A stretch of 64,000 nucleotides of DNA from Aromatoleum buckelii (GCF_012910785.2 NZ_WTVH02000010.1:868001-932000); one strand, 5' to 3'. Numbered from the stretch's first letter, positions 24,133 to 34,219 are shown. A program made the numbers and translations. The notes: generated by a model not told the origin, from the sequence alone.

Positions 24133-24989
24133 TGCGGCTCGCCCATATTTCGGACCCGCATTTCGGCACCGAGGATGCCCCGGTCCGCGATGCGCTGCGC
24201 GAGGACTTGCTGCGCGAAGCGCCGGACCTCGTCGTGCTGACCGGTGACATCACGCAGCGCGCCCGGCAGGCGCAGTTTCGCGCTGCACGGGCTTTCCTCG
24301 ACAGCCTCGCGCCGCTTCCGGTGCTGTCGCTGCCCGGCAATCACGATCTGCCGCTGTTCGACCTGTTCACGCGCTTCACCCAGCCTTACCGCTTCTACCG
24401 TCGCCATATCTGCGCGTCGCTTTCGCCGCTGTGGCGAGGCCGCCGCGTCGCCGTCGTCGGCGTCAATTCGACACGCATGCTGCGCCACAAGCACGGCGAA
24501 CTGCCGGCGCCGCTCGTCGATGAGGTCGCCCGCCAGCTTGCGGCCCTCGGCGAGGCTTTCAAGGTCGTCGCACTGCACCACCCGCTCGAGATCATCGAGC
24601 CTTCGGACCGGCGCAACCGCGTCCACGGTGCCGACGCGGCGCTCGCCGCCTGGATCGCCGCGGGGGCCGACCTGTTTCTCGGCGGACACATCCATTTGCC
24701 GTACTGCGTGACAACCGGAGACGGGTCGCGCGATGCGCTGGTGCTGCAGGCCGGCACGTCGATGTCGACGCGGCGGCGCAACGGTCGGCCCAATTCGTAC
24801 AATCTGGTGCGTTTCGCGCCGATCGAGCCGGGGGGGCCGGGCAAGGCGGGCCTGCGGCGCATCGAAATCGAGGAACGCGATCACGACCCGCGCATCGGGC
24901 GTTTCACGGTCGCGACGTGTCGCGAGGCGGTGTGCGCCGGATCGGGCTGGAGCTTGCTGTCGCAGGGCGCGGTGCCGCTGCCGGGCTGA
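24132..24989 (+). CDS. Calcineurin-like metallophosphoesterase (CpdA/Icc type)
   Basis: 285 residues from ATG 24132, overlapping the upstream TGA. All five dinuclear metal motifs are present: SDPHFG, LTGDITQ, LPGNHDLP, LHHPLE and GGHIHLPY. This arrangement fits the class III phosphodiesterase group (CpdA, GpdQ and relatives), which cleave cAMP or glycerophosphodiesters. Because it is coupled to a lipid kinase, a lipid-derived phosphodiester is as likely a substrate as cAMP. The last 60 residues are variable and Arg/Glu-rich. Confidence 0.85.
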   Translation: MRLAHISDPHFGTEDAPVRDALREDLLREAPDLVVLTGDITQRARQAQFRAARAFLDSLAPLPVLSLPGNHDLPLFDLFTRFTQPYRFYRRHICASLSPLWRGRRVAVVGVNSTRMLRHKHGELPAPLVDEVARQLAALGEAFKVVALHHPLEIIEPSDRRNRVHGADAALAAWIAAGADLFLGGHIHLPYCVTTGDGSRDALVLQAGTSMSTRRRNGRPNSYNLVRFAPIEPGGPGKAGLRRIEIEERDHDPRIGRFTVATCREAVCAGSGWSLLSQGAVPLPG

Positions 24990-25003
24990 CCGGCACGGCC
25001 GGT
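24989..25003. terminator. Short hairpin between convergent metallophosphoesterase gene and glk
   Basis: ACCGGC-ACG-GCCGGT is a perfect six-pair stem located exactly at the end of the metallophosphoesterase gene; a T-run (GGCGGTTTTTCC) follows after 9 bases. This is a weak case for a terminator. Confidence 0.35.
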
Positions 25004-25022
25004 TGCTGTGGCGGTTTTTCCG

Positions 25023-26018
25023 TCAGGTGCCCGTTTCGCCGGCGAGCGCGTTATCGAGCGCCGTCGCGGCGCCGAGCAGCGCAGGATATTCGGCCAGGAT
25101 CACGTAGCAGGGTATGCGTGCGAGGTAGTCCGAGAACCGTCCTTTCTGCTCGAAGCGCCGGCGGAAATCCGATCGATCGAAGAAGTCGCCGAGCTTCGGC
25201 ACGATTCCCCCGCCGATATACACGCCGCCGAACGCGCCGAGCGTCAGCGCGAGATCGCCGGCGACGCTGCCGAGCATCCCGCAGAAGATCTGCAGCGTTT
25301 CGGCGCACCACGGACAGCTCGCGGCCATCGCACGGGCGCTGATCTCGTCCGCTTCGAGGGCCAGCGGCGGGGCGCCCCCGAGCTGCCGGATCGCGTCGTG
25401 CAGGGCGATCAGGCCCGGTCCCGATAGCGCCCGCTCAGCGGACACGTGGCCGAAGCGCGCGGCGAGCACTGAGATGAGCTCCGCTTCGCGTGGCGTGGAC
25501 GCGGCCAGCGTGACGTGCCCGCCTTCGCCTTCGAGCGGCGCGTAGCCGTTGCCGCAGCGCACCAGTCCCGACACGCCAAGGCCCGTGCCCGGTCCGATCA
25601 GCGCGACTGGTCGCCCCGCGCGCTCGTGGCCGCCGCCGATCTGACGCCGTTCACTGGCCTGCAGCCCGGGCAGCGACAGCGCGAGCGCGGTGAAGTCGTT
25701 GAGGACGACGAGCCGCGCCAGTCCGAGATCGATGCGCAGCTGCTCGATCGAAAACGACCAGTCGTGATTCGTCATCCGTACCAGATCGCCTTCGACCGGA
25801 TTGGCGATGCCGAACGCCGCCACACACGGCCCGGCAAGCCCCTGTTCCAGCAGCAGGTAAGCCTGGACGGCCTCCAGGAGTCCGGGGTGATCGTCGCAGC
25901 ACAGCGTGCGAAAGCGCGTCGGCGGGCTGCCGGGCGAGTCGATGACGGCAAAGCGGGCGTGCGTGCCGCCGATATCGCCGATCAGCCGGGGGTAGGTGTC
26001 GGAGCAGCCAGTGGACAT
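25023..26018 (-). CDS. glk: Glucokinase
   Basis: 331 residues from ATG 26016-26018. ROK/Glk-type sugar kinase: LIGDIGGTHARFAVID is the phosphate-1 loop, FGIANPVEGDLVRMTNHDWSF holds the glucose-binding Asn-His-Asp of group A glucokinases, VVLNDFTALALSLP has the catalytic Asp, and LIGPGTGLGVSGLV and EGEGGHVTLA are the family signatures. GAFGGVYIGGGIVPKLGDFF is the C-terminal ATP motif. It phosphorylates glucose to glucose-6-phosphate. It is divergent from the GH13 alpha-glucosidase, whose glucose product it would trap. Confidence 0.93.
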   Translation of the reverse strand: MSTGCSDTYPRLIGDIGGTHARFAVIDSPGSPPTRFRTLCCDDHPGLLEAVQAYLLLEQGLAGPCVAAFGIANPVEGDLVRMTNHDWSFSIEQLRIDLGLARLVVLNDFTALALSLPGLQASERRQIGGGHERAGRPVALIGPGTGLGVSGLVRCGNGYAPLEGEGGHVTLAASTPREAELISVLAARFGHVSAERALSGPGLIALHDAIRQLGGAPPLALEADEISARAMAASCPWCAETLQIFCGMLGSVAGDLALTLGAFGGVYIGGGIVPKLGDFFDRSDFRRRFEQKGRFSDYLARIPCYVILAEYPALLGAATALDNALAGETGT

Positions 26019-26171
26019 CGGGGCGATCGAAGCGGATGGACAGAACCGGGAGAGTGCCCGCCGCGCGCAAAAGTGTCCACCTTGCCGGCCCCGGTCCGCA
26101 TGCAGCCCTCCGCCGAACGCGCCGGAACTGCGACAATCGATGATTCGACGGAACAGCGAGGAGAGGCACGG

Positions 26172-27860
26172 ATGAGGACGGCAGGCGACGACGCGGCGGG
26201 CAGGGCATGGTGGAAGGAAGCCGTCGTGTATCAGATCTATCCGCGCAGCTTCATGGATTCGAATGGCGACGGGATCGGCGACCTGAATGGCATCACTACG
26301 CGGCTCGACTACGTGAAGTCGCTCGGCGTCGACGTGATCTGGATCTGCCCGGTGTTCGGGTCGCCGAACGACGACAACGGGTACGACATCAGCGACTACC
26401 GGGCGATCATGGACGACTTCGGCACGATGGCGGATTTCGACCGCCTGCTCGCCGAAGTCCACCGCCGCGGCATGCGGCTGATCCTCGACCTCGTCGCGAA
26501 CCACACCAGCGACCTGCACCCGTGGTTTCTCGAATCGCGCGGTTCGCTGAACAACCCCAAGCGCGACTGGTACCTGTGGCGCGACGGCAAGGACGGGCGC
26601 GAGCCGAACAACTGGGAGAGCATCTTCAAGGGCTCGGCGTGGAAATACGACGACAAGACCGACCAGTATTTCCTGCACCTGTTCTCGGAGCGCCAGCCGG
26701 ACCTGAACTGGGACAATCCTGAAGTGCGGACCGCGATCTACGAAATGGTGCGCTGGTGGCTCGACAAGGGCGTCGACGGCTTCCGGCTCGACGCCGTGAG
26801 CCACAAGAAGAAGGAGCCGGGGCTGCCCGACATGCCCAATCCGCACGGCCTCGATTACGTGCCGTCGTTCGAGAGGCACATGAACGTCGATGGCGTGCTC
26901 GACTACCTCGACGAGTTGTGCCGCCACACGTTCGACCACTACGACGTGATGACCGTCGGCGAAGCCAACGGCGTGTCGCCGGAGCAGGCCAGAGCCTGGG
27001 TCGGCGAGGAGCATCGGCGGCTCAACATGATCTTCCAGTTCGAGCATTCCGCGCTGTGGAAGAAAGCGCCGCGCAACGGGCTCGACCTTCCGGCGCTCAA
27101 GGCCGTGCTGACGAAATGGCAGAAGAGCCTCGATGGCATCGGCTGGAACGCGCTGTTCCTCGAAAACCACGATTTGCCCCGGGTCGTTTCGCGCTGGGGC
27201 GACACCGGGCGCTACTGGCGCGAGAGCGCGACTGCGCTCGCGACGATGTATTTCCTGATGCAGGGCACACCGTTCATCTATCAGGGGCAGGAACTCGGCA
27301 TGACGAACAGCCGCTTTGCGGCGCTCGCCGATTTCAACGATGTCCTGACGAAGAACCGTTTCGCGTTGATGAAGCGTGAAGAAGTCGCCGAGCGCGACAT
27401 CATCGAACTGTTGTCGATTGTCTCGCGCGACAACGCGCGCACGCCGATGCAATGGGACGGGTCGGCGAACGGCGGGTTCAGCACCGGCACGCCGTGGCTG
27501 CGGGTCAATCCGAACTTCAACGAGATCAACGCGGAGTTGCAGGAGCGCGACCCCGCGTCGGTGCTGAACCATTACCGCCACCTCATCGCGCTGCGCAAAC
27601 GCGAGCCAGGGCTCATCCATGGCCACTACGAACTGCTGATGGAGGACGATGCGCAGGTCTACGCATACAGCCGCACCCATGGCGCGCAGCGCTACGTGAT
27701 CGTCACGAACATGACGCCCGATGAAGCCCGTTACCACGAGCCGGGCCTGCTGCCCGACGGCAGCGGGTTGCTGCTCGCGAACCAGCCAGTCGAGCCCCAC
27801 CCGCCGACGGACCGCCTGCTGCTCAGGCCGTATGAAGCGCGCGTGTACCGCCTCCGGTGA
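26172..27860 (+). CDS. GH13 alpha-glucosidase (oligo-1,6-glucosidase / sucrose- or trehalose-type)
   Basis: 562 residues from ATG 26172. GH13 conserved regions are complete: LDLVANHTSDLHPWF (region I), VDGFRLD207AVSH with the nucleophile Asp, MTVGE264ANG with the acid/base Glu, and LENHD334LPRVVSRWG with the stabilising Asp. The N-terminal QIYPRSFMDSNGDGIGDLNGI contains the QIYPRSF and the calcium-loop pattern of oligo-1,6-glucosidases. These intracellular enzymes release glucose from small alpha-glucosides. The exact linkage preference cannot be read. It is divergent from glk, forming a small alpha-glucoside catabolic unit; no transporter is adjacent. No signal peptide. Confidence 0.92.
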   Translation: MRTAGDDAAGRAWWKEAVVYQIYPRSFMDSNGDGIGDLNGITTRLDYVKSLGVDVIWICPVFGSPNDDNGYDISDYRAIMDDFGTMADFDRLLAEVHRRGMRLILDLVANHTSDLHPWFLESRGSLNNPKRDWYLWRDGKDGREPNNWESIFKGSAWKYDDKTDQYFLHLFSERQPDLNWDNPEVRTAIYEMVRWWLDKGVDGFRLDAVSHKKKEPGLPDMPNPHGLDYVPSFERHMNVDGVLDYLDELCRHTFDHYDVMTVGEANGVSPEQARAWVGEEHRRLNMIFQFEHSALWKKAPRNGLDLPALKAVLTKWQKSLDGIGWNALFLENHDLPRVVSRWGDTGRYWRESATALATMYFLMQGTPFIYQGQELGMTNSRFAALADFNDVLTKNRFALMKREEVAERDIIELLSIVSRDNARTPMQWDGSANGGFSTGTPWLRVNPNFNEINAELQERDPASVLNHYRHLIALRKREPGLIHGHYELLMEDDAQVYAYSRTHGAQRYVIVTNMTPDEARYHEPGLLPDGSGLLLANQPVEPHPPTDRLLLRPYEARVYRLR

Positions 27861-27979
27861 CCGGACCGGCTGCCGCTGCGCAAAGGCGGCGGAGCCCGCG
27901 TAACGGACATGTCTCGACAATCAACGTCATATCCGATAATTTTTGTGCATCCAATCATTACTGAAACTAATTCCACGCC

Positions 27980-28867
27980 ATGAAAACCATCCTTCGCATC
28001 GCCTCCCTGTGCCTGTGCAGCTTCGCATTTCCGGCGGCCCACGCGGCCGCACCCGCATCCGCCGCAGCCGCTCCGACCGCACAGGCCGACCTCGTCCAGC
28101 GCGCCGACGAGAACCGCAGCCGTCGCCTGCTCGAGAAGGCCGTCGCGCACTATCGCGAGAAGGGCGAAGCCGCGCTGGCCGATTTCAATCGGTCGCCGGC
28201 CTTCAGCGACAAGGAGCTTTACGTATATGTGCTGACCCTGGACGGCGAAATGCTCGCGAGCGGCGGGCCGTCCGCGACGCTCGTCGGACGCAACGTCGCG
28301 ACGATGAAGGATGTCTCGGGCAAGGAGTTTTTCCGCGACATGCTCGACACCGCGGCGAAAACGGGCCACGGCCGTATCGAGTACCGCTGGCTCAACCGCG
28401 TCGATAACCGCGTCGAGCCGAAAGTCACGCTGTTCGAGCGGGTGGACGACCGCATCATCGCGGTCGGCTACTACACGCCGCGCGCCACTGCCGAGCAGGC
28501 GAAAGGCCTGCTCGAGCGCGCCGTGACCGCGCTGAACGAAAAGGGCGACGCCGCGCTGGACGCTTTCAATGCGGTCGATGGCGGTTTCATCCAGGATGAT
28601 CTCTACGTCTTCGTCATCGATATCCCGACCCGGCGCTTCGTCGCCCACGGGGGTTCTCCCGCGATGGTCGGCACCGACGGCAGCGCGCTGCGCGACCCGA
28701 AAGGCAAGGCCGTCGTCACCGACATGCTGAACATCGTCGGGCGCAAGGGCGAAGGGGAACTCGATTACGCGTGGCGCAATCCACTGACGGAAAAGCTCGA
28801 GTCGAAACACAGCTTTTTCCGCAAGGTTGGCGACAAGATCGTCGGAGTGGGCTATTACACGCGCTGA
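27980..28867 (+). CDS. Periplasmic tandem Cache-like sensor or binding protein
   Basis: 295 residues with a signal peptide (MKTILRIASLCLCSFAFPAAHA). Two tandem copies of one domain follow, about residues 50-168 and 173-295: both start with LLEKAV/LLERAV, continue with EKGEAALADFN/EKGDAALDAFN, LYVYVLTLDG/LYVFVIDIPT, a GGPSATLVG/GGSPAMVGT loop and end VGYYT. This is the single-Cache (sCache_2) pattern known from chemoreceptor and histidine-kinase sensor domains, but here there is no transmembrane or signalling domain. It may bind a small ligand and report to a partner. GATAAT at 27935-27940 is a possible -10 element upstream. Confidence 0.75.
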   Translation: MKTILRIASLCLCSFAFPAAHAAAPASAAAAPTAQADLVQRADENRSRRLLEKAVAHYREKGEAALADFNRSPAFSDKELYVYVLTLDGEMLASGGPSATLVGRNVATMKDVSGKEFFRDMLDTAAKTGHGRIEYRWLNRVDNRVEPKVTLFERVDDRIIAVGYYTPRATAEQAKGLLERAVTALNEKGDAALDAFNAVDGGFIQDDLYVFVIDIPTRRFVAHGGSPAMVGTDGSALRDPKGKAVVTDMLNIVGRKGEGELDYAWRNPLTEKLESKHSFFRKVGDKIVGVGYYTR

Positions 28868-29034
28868 GCCGCGCTGGCCAGCAAAAATGCTTGCTTCGCG
28901 CATCGCGCGTGTCCATAATGCCCGCCTGCGGCGTCTCGCGGTAGCTCGCAAGAGCGGGAAAACTTCACCAAATCGATGATTCGACAAGGTTTTCGACGAA
29001 ATTACGGTGATTCCGAAAAAATGCCGCGAGGTGG

Positions 29035-29062
29035 TTGACGCAGCAGCGAGACCTGTTAAAAT
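29035..29062 (+). promoter_or_regulatory. Sigma-70 promoter of tRNA-Arg
   Basis: TTGACG (29035-29040), a 16-base spacer and TAAAAT (29057-29062) place the start of transcription at about 29069, 10 bases before the mature tRNA. Confidence 0.7.
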
Positions 29063-29078
29063 CTCGCTTCTTCACAAA

Positions 29079-29155
29079 GCGCCCGTAGCTCATCTGGATA
29101 GAGTACTTGGCTACGAACCAAGGGGTAGGGAGTTCGAATCTCTCCGGGCGCGCCA
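29079..29155 (+). tRNA. tRNA-Arg (anticodon ACG)
   Basis: A 77-base cloverleaf. The acceptor GCGCCCG pairs fully with CGGGCGC, followed by discriminator G and an encoded CCA. The D-arm is TAGCTCATCTGGATAGAG; the anticodon stem CTTGG/CCAAG closes the loop CTACGAA with anticodon ACG at 29113-29115. The T-arm is GGGAG-TTCGAAT-CTCTC. The wobble A is expected to be edited to inosine to read CGU, CGC and CGA. It has its own promoter and terminator. Confidence 0.96.
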
Positions 29156-29172
29156 GAATAATCAAGCACTTG

Positions 29173-29197
29173 GGCCAGTCGAAAGACTGGCCTTTTT
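29173..29197 (+). terminator. Rho-independent terminator after tRNA-Arg
   Basis: GGCCAGTC-GAAA-GACTGGCC, a perfect eight-pair stem with a GAAA tetraloop, followed directly by TTTTT. It lies 17 bases after the tRNA. Confidence 0.92.
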
Positions 29198-29284
29198 GCT
29201 TCTGCGCTCCGGCGATAACGCCTTTTAGCATCACGGCATGCTGGCTCGCCGAGACCCGCAATTACGGGTTAGCATTGGAGCAAA

Positions 29285-32185
29285 ATGACTCTGCTCCTGA
29301 TCATACTGCTGCCGTTCGCCGGCAGCCTGTGCGCCGCCTTCCTCCCGTCGAACGCCCGAAACGCCGAAGCATGGCTCGCCGGGCTGGTTGCGCTCGCGAC
29401 GACCCTGCTGACTGCGAGCCTGTACCCGCAGGTCGCCGACGGGGGTGTCGTCCGTGCGTCGCTGCCGTGGGCGCCGGAACTGGGGCTGAGCTTCTCGCTG
29501 CGGCTCGACGGCTTCGCGTGGCTGTTCGCGATGCTGGTCGTCGCGATGGGGACGCTCGTCGTCGTGTATGCGCGCTATTACATGTCGCCGGCCGACCCGG
29601 TGCCGCGGTTCTTCTCCTTTTTTCTCGCGTTCATGGGCGCGATGCTCGGCGTGGTGCTGTCGGGCAACCTGATCCAGATGACGATGTTCTGGGAGCTGAC
29701 GAGCCTCGCCTCGTTCATGCTCATCGCGTACTGGCATCACCGCGTGGACGCTCGACGGGGGGCGCGCATGGCGCTCACCGTCACGGCCGCGGGCGGACTT
29801 TCGTTGCTTGGCGGCGTGCTCCTGCTCGGCCACATGGTCGGAAGCTACGACCTGGACGTCGTGCTCGATTCGGGTGCGGTGATCCGGTCCCATCCCTGGT
29901 ATCCGGCAGTGCTCGCGCTGATCGCGTTCGGCGCCCTGACGAAGAGCGCGCAGTTCCCGTTCCATTTCTGGCTGCCGCACGCGATGGCGGCGCCGACGCC
30001 GGTTTCGGCCTATCTGCACTCGGCGACGATGGTCAAGGCGGGGGTGTTCCTGCTGGCGCGGCTGTGGCCCGTCCTCTCCGGGACCGACGCATGGTTCTGG
30101 ATCGTCGGCGGCGCCGGACTGTTCTCGCTGGTGATCGGCGCCTACCTGGCGATGTTCCAGGAGGACATGAAAGGCGTGCTCGCGTACTCGACGATCAGCC
30201 ATCTCGGCCTCATCACGCTGCTCCTCGGCATGAACACGCAACTGGCGCTGGTCGCCGCGGTGTTCCACATCGTCAATCATGCCGCGTTCAAGGCTTCGCT
30301 GTTCATGGCCGCGGGCATCGTCGACCACGAGACCGGCACGCGCAACCTGAAGCGCCTGTCCGGCCTTTACCGGGCGATGCCGCTCACCGCGACGCTGGCG
30401 TTCGTCGCCGCCGCGTCGATGGCCGGCGTGCCGCTGCTCAACGGCTTCCTGTCGAAGGAGATGTTCTTCTCCGAAACCGTATTCCTGCAGCGCCCCGACG
30501 TGCAGCGGATCGGGCTGCCGCTCGCGGCGACGGTCGCGGGGATGTTCAGCGTTGGCTATTCGCTGCGCTTCATCGCCGAGGTTTTCCTCGGGCCCAAGAC
30601 GACCGACCTGCCGCGCGCGCCGCAGGAACCGACGCGCTGGATGCTGCTGCCTAGCGCGCTGCTGGTGCTGATGTGCCTGCTCATCGGAGTTTTTCCCGCG
30701 CAAACTGTCGGCCCATTCCTGAAGACGGCGACGACGGCGATCCTCGGCGCCGACGCGCCCGCTTACAGCCTCGCGGTGTGGCACGGGTTCAACCTGCCGG
30801 TGCTGATGAGCTTCAGCGCGCTCGCCGGGGGAATCCTGCTGTACGTTCTGCTGTGGCGCTATCCGGCGATCCGCGCGCCGCTGCTCGGCCGCTTCGACGG
30901 CAAGCGGGCGTTCGATCTGGCACAGACCGCGATCATGTCTGGTTCCGAGCGTGCGCTGCGTGCGCTGTCCTCGCGCCGCCTGCAGACGCAACTGCTGCTG
31001 GTGGTCGGAGTCGCGGTCGGCGGTGCGCTTTATCCGGCGCTGACCGCAGGCTGGTCGTGGGGCACGCGTCCGATCCTTCCTCCTCATCCGGCTTTCGTGC
31101 TGATGTGGGTCATCGGCGCAGCGTGCGCGGTCACCGCCGCATGGCAGGCCAAGCATCACCGCTTTGCGGCGCTGATCCTGTCCGGGGGCGCGGGGCTGGC
31201 GACGAGCCTGACCTTCGTCTGGTTCTCGGCGCCCGATCTCGCGCTCACGCAACTCACCGTCGAGGTCGTCACTGCGGTGCTGATCCTGCTCGGGCTGCGC
31301 TGGCTGCCGCGGCGCGACGAGCGCTTCCGCCTGGGCGAACGTGTGCCGCTGAGCACGCGCGTGCGCCGCGGCCGCGACACCCTCATCGCCACTGTGGCGG
31401 GACTCGGGCTCGCCGGTCTCGCCTATGCCATCCTGACTCGCCCTCCGACCGACGGCATCTCGCCGTTCTTCGTCGAACGGGCGCTGTCGGAGGGCGGCGG
31501 CCTGAACGTTGTTAACGTCATCCTCGTCGACTTCAGGGGGTTCGACACCTTCGGCGAAATCACCGTGCTCGGGATCGTCGCGCTGACCGTGTATGCGCTC
31601 CTGCGCCGCTTCCGCCCGGCGCCCGAGAGCGTCGCGCTGCCACGCCAGCAAAGCGAGCAGGACGGAGCGGACGGCGGCAGTGAAGAGCGGCTGCCGGACC
31701 CTGCCGCGCCCTTGCCGGACGGTTACCTGATGCTGCCGGCGGTGATCGTGCGACTGCTTCTGCCGCTGGCGACGCTGGTGTCGCTGTTCTTCCTGCTGCG
31801 TGGGCACAATGCGCCGGGCGGCGGCTTTGTCGGCGGGCTCGTGCTCGCGACCGCGGTGATCCTGCAGTACATCGTCGGCGGCACGGTATGGGTGGAGTCG
31901 CGGCTGCGCATCCATCCCCAATATTGGATCGCGACCGGGCTGCTTGCCGCGGGAACAGCCGGAGCCGGGGCGTGGCTTGCGACCGAGCCGTTCCTGTCGA
32001 ACTTGTCCTGGCACGGCGAGCTGCCGCTGCTCGGTGAAATCCATCTGTCGACGGTGCTGCTGTTCGATCTCGGGGTCTACATGCTCGTCGTCGGAGCGAC
32101 GGTGCTGATGCTCGTCGCGCTCGCGCACCAGTCGCTGCGCAGCCACCACCGCAAGGCGATGCTCGATCGCGGAGGATTCGTCTGA
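29285..32185 (+). CDS. mrpA: Mrp Na+/H+ antiporter subunit A, with subunit B fused at the C-terminus
   Basis: 966 residues with more than 20 hydrophobic helices. Residues 1 to about 500 are NuoL/MrpA-like: the membrane lysines and [27 protein letters not shown] match the proton-translocating core. Residues about 600-800 hold the MrpA-specific C-terminal part ([50 protein letters not shown]). After a charged linker (about 780-815) the last 150 residues ([27 protein letters not shown]) are an MrpB domain. MrpA and MrpB are separate in Bacillus but fused in group 2 (Pha-type) systems, as here. It is the first gene of an operon for monovalent-cation/proton exchange and pH or salt tolerance. Confidence 0.93.
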   Translation: MTLLLIILLPFAGSLCAAFLPSNARNAEAWLAGLVALATTLLTASLYPQVADGGVVRASLPWAPELGLSFSLRLDGFAWLFAMLVVAMGTLVVVYARYYMSPADPVPRFFSFFLAFMGAMLGVVLSGNLIQMTMFWELTSLASFMLIAYWHHRVDARRGARMALTVTAAGGLSLLGGVLLLGHMVGSYDLDVVLDSGAVIRSHPWYPAVLALIAFGALTKSAQFPFHFWLPHAMAAPTPVSAYLHSATMVKAGVFLLARLWPVLSGTDAWFWIVGGAGLFSLVIGAYLAMFQEDMKGVLAYSTISHLGLITLLLGMNTQLALVAAVFHIVNHAAFKASLFMAAGIVDHETGTRNLKRLSGLYRAMPLTATLAFVAAASMAGVPLLNGFLSKEMFFSETVFLQRPDVQRIGLPLAATVAGMFSVGYSLRFIAEVFLGPKTTDLPRAPQEPTRWMLLPSALLVLMCLLIGVFPAQTVGPFLKTATTAILGADAPAYSLAVWHGFNLPVLMSFSALAGGILLYVLLWRYPAIRAPLLGRFDGKRAFDLAQTAIMSGSERALRALSSRRLQTQLLLVVGVAVGGALYPALTAGWSWGTRPILPPHPAFVLMWVIGAACAVTAAWQAKHHRFAALILSGGAGLATSLTFVWFSAPDLALTQLTVEVVTAVLILLGLRWLPRRDERFRLGERVPLSTRVRRGRDTLIATVAGLGLAGLAYAILTRPPTDGISPFFVERALSEGGGLNVVNVILVDFRGFDTFGEITVLGIVALTVYALLRRFRPAPESVALPRQQSEQDGADGGSEERLPDPAAPLPDGYLMLPAVIVRLLLPLATLVSLFFLLRGHNAPGGGFVGGLVLATAVILQYIVGGTVWVESRLRIHPQYWIATGLLAAGTAGAGAWLATEPFLSNLSWHGELPLLGEIHLSTVLLFDLGVYMLVVGATVLMLVALAHQSLRSHHRKAMLDRGGFV

Positions 32186-32532
32186 TGGAAATCATCCTCG
32201 CACTGGCGATCGGGATCATGGGCGGCTCAGGCGTGTACCTGCTGCTGCGCCCCCGCACCTTCCAGGTCATCATCGGCCTGTCGCTGCTGGCGTACGCGGT
32301 GAACCTGTTCATTTTCAGCATGGGGCGGCTCAATCTCGGCCGCGCGCCGGTGATCGTGCCGTCCCACGGCAGCAACCCCGCGTTTTACGCCGATCCGCTG
32401 CCGCAGGCGCTGGTGCTGACGGCGATCGTCATCGGTTTCGCGACGACCGCGCTGTTCCTCGTCGTGCTGCTCGCGTCGCGCGGACTGACGGGCACCGACC
32501 ACGTCGACGGGCGGGAGCCGGAGCAGGAATGA
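32185..32532 (+). CDS. mrpC: Mrp Na+/H+ antiporter subunit C (NuoK-like)
   Basis: 115 residues starting in the mrpA stop codon (TGATG). Three hydrophobic helices and the NuoK-like motifs GGSGVYLLLRPRTFQVIIGLSLLAYAVNLFIF and DPLPQALVLTAIVIGFATTAL, which is the best conserved MrpC segment. It forms part of the membrane ion path. It ends 64 bases before mrpD, the largest gap within this operon. Confidence 0.93.
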   Translation: MEIILALAIGIMGGSGVYLLLRPRTFQVIIGLSLLAYAVNLFIFSMGRLNLGRAPVIVPSHGSNPAFYADPLPQALVLTAIVIGFATTALFLVVLLASRGLTGTDHVDGREPEQE

Positions 32533-32596
32533 CGAAGCCGATGCGTTCTGTCGCGATACCTCGCCCGGTCGACGGCCCCATCTGTGGAGCCCCGGC

Positions 32597-34219
32597 ATGA
32601 GCGGCTGGCTGCAGCATCTGCCGATCCTGCCGGTCGTACTGCCGCTGTTCGCGGGAGCGGCGATGCTGCTGTTCGGGGAAACCCGGCGGCGGGCGCGCAC
32701 GATTCTCGCGCTGACCTCGACGATCGCGCAGCTGGTCGTCGCGATCACGCTGCTGGGAATGAGCGGCGGACTGATCAGTGCGCCCTGGGGGAGCGACGTC
32801 GGCGTTTATGCGCTCGGCGATTGGGCCGCGCCGTTCGGCATCGTGCTGGTCGTCGACCGCCTGTCGGCGATCATGCTCACGCTGGGCGCGACGCTGGGAC
32901 TCGCGACGCTCGTGTATTCGCTCGCACGGTGGGAGCGCGCCGGCGCGCATTTCCTGCCGCTTTCGCAGTTCCTGCTGATGGGGATCAGCGGCGCTTTCCT
33001 GACCGGCGATCTCTTCAACCTGTTCGTCTTTTTCGAAGTGCTGCTCGCCGCGTCGTACGGGCTCGTGCTGCACGGTTCGGGCGCGACACGGGTCAGGGCG
33101 GGACTGCATTACATCGTCGTCAATCTCGTCGCGTCGCTGCTTTTCCTGATTGCGGCGGCCCTCATCTACGGTGTCACCGGCACGCTCAACATCGCCGAAC
33201 TGGCGTTGCGCATCCCGCTCCTCGTCGGGGACGAACGGGCGCTGGTCGACGCGGCCGCGGCGCTGCTCGGCGTCGTGTTCCTCGTCAAGGCGGGCGCCTG
33301 GCCGCTCAACTTCTGGTTGGTTCCGGCCTACGGGGCGGCAGCTGCGCCCGTGGCGGGCGTGTTCGCGATCCTGACGAAAGTCGGCGTGTATGCGCTGGTG
33401 CGCTTCGAAACGCTGCTCGGCGACGCTGCGCCGGCGCCGTTCGGTGGCGAATGGATGTTCTACACCGGCCTCGCGACGATCGCGACGGGGACGCTCGGAA
33501 TGCTCGCCGCGCAGCAGCTGGACCGCCTCGCCGGCTGCACGGTGATCGTCTCGTCGGGAACGCTGCTGACGGCGTTCGGTTTCGACGGCTACGCGCTGAC
33601 GGGCCCCGGCCTGTTCTATCTCGTCAGCTCCGTGCTCGCGAGCGCCGCGTTCTTCATGGTCATCGAAATGGCCGAACGCGGCCGGGCGATCGCCGCCGAC
33701 CTCCTCGCGGTCAGCTTCGAAGCCTTCGGGCTCCAGGATCCCCAGGACCCGAGGCAGATCGAGAGCGTCGTCGGCTTTCCGATCCCGGCCGCAATGGCTT
33801 TCCTCGGCCTGGCTTTCGTCCTGTGTGCGGTGCTCGTGACGGGGCTGCCGCCGCTGTCGGGGTTCGTCGGGAAGTTCACGCTGCTCGCCGCGGCGATCGC
33901 TTTCGAGCCGGGGCCCGGCTCCAACGCCCCGCACCCCGGGCTGTTCATCGCCGCGCTGCTGCTCTCCGGCCTCGCCGGCGTGGTCGCGTTGTCGCGCATC
34001 GGGACGCGCATCTTCTGGAGCACCGAGCGCAGCGTGCCGCGGCTGCAATGGACCGAAGCCGTTCCCGTCACCGCGCTGCTGCTGCTGTGCGTCGCGCTCG
34101 CCGGCGGTGCGGGGCCGGCGATGACGTATTTCAATACCACCGCGCAATACCTCGAGGGCCGCGGCTACGTCGAGGCGGTGCTGCCGGGGATGACGGTGAC
34201 GGAAGGCTTCGCGCGATGA
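32597..34219 (+). CDS. mrpD: Mrp Na+/H+ antiporter subunit D (NuoM/N-like)
   Basis: 540 residues, about 14 transmembrane helices, homologous to NuoL/M/N. Conserved elements include LFNLFVFFEVLLAASYGLVLHGSG with the key glutamate, LLGVVFLVKAGAWPLNFWLVPAYGAAAAPVAGVFAILTKVGVYALVRF with the central lysines, and PPLSGFVGKFTLL near the end. It carries one of the antiporter's proton paths. The stop overlaps mrpE by 4 bases (ATGA). Confidence 0.93.
   Translation: MSGWLQHLPILPVVLPLFAGAAMLLFGETRRRARTILALTSTIAQLVVAITLLGMSGGLISAPWGSDVGVYALGDWAAPFGIVLVVDRLSAIMLTLGATLGLATLVYSLARWERAGAHFLPLSQFLLMGISGAFLTGDLFNLFVFFEVLLAASYGLVLHGSGATRVRAGLHYIVVNLVASLLFLIAAALIYGVTGTLNIAELALRIPLLVGDERALVDAAAALLGVVFLVKAGAWPLNFWLVPAYGAAAAPVAGVFAILTKVGVYALVRFETLLGDAAPAPFGGEWMFYTGLATIATGTLGMLAAQQLDRLAGCTVIVSSGTLLTAFGFDGYALTGPGLFYLVSSVLASAAFFMVIEMAERGRAIAADLLAVSFEAFGLQDPQDPRQIESVVGFPIPAAMAFLGLAFVLCAVLVTGLPPLSGFVGKFTLLAAAIAFEPGPGSNAPHPGLFIAALLLSGLAGVVALSRIGTRIFWSTERSVPRLQWTEAVPVTALLLLCVALAGGAGPAMTYFNTTAQYLEGRGYVEAVLPGMTVTEGFAR

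Noticed and set aside
26019-27920. A long upstream extension of the minus-strand glucokinase frame and similar long frames opposite the Mrp operon (29231-32149)
   Set aside because: They are shadows of strongly coded plus-strand genes and show no domain signal.
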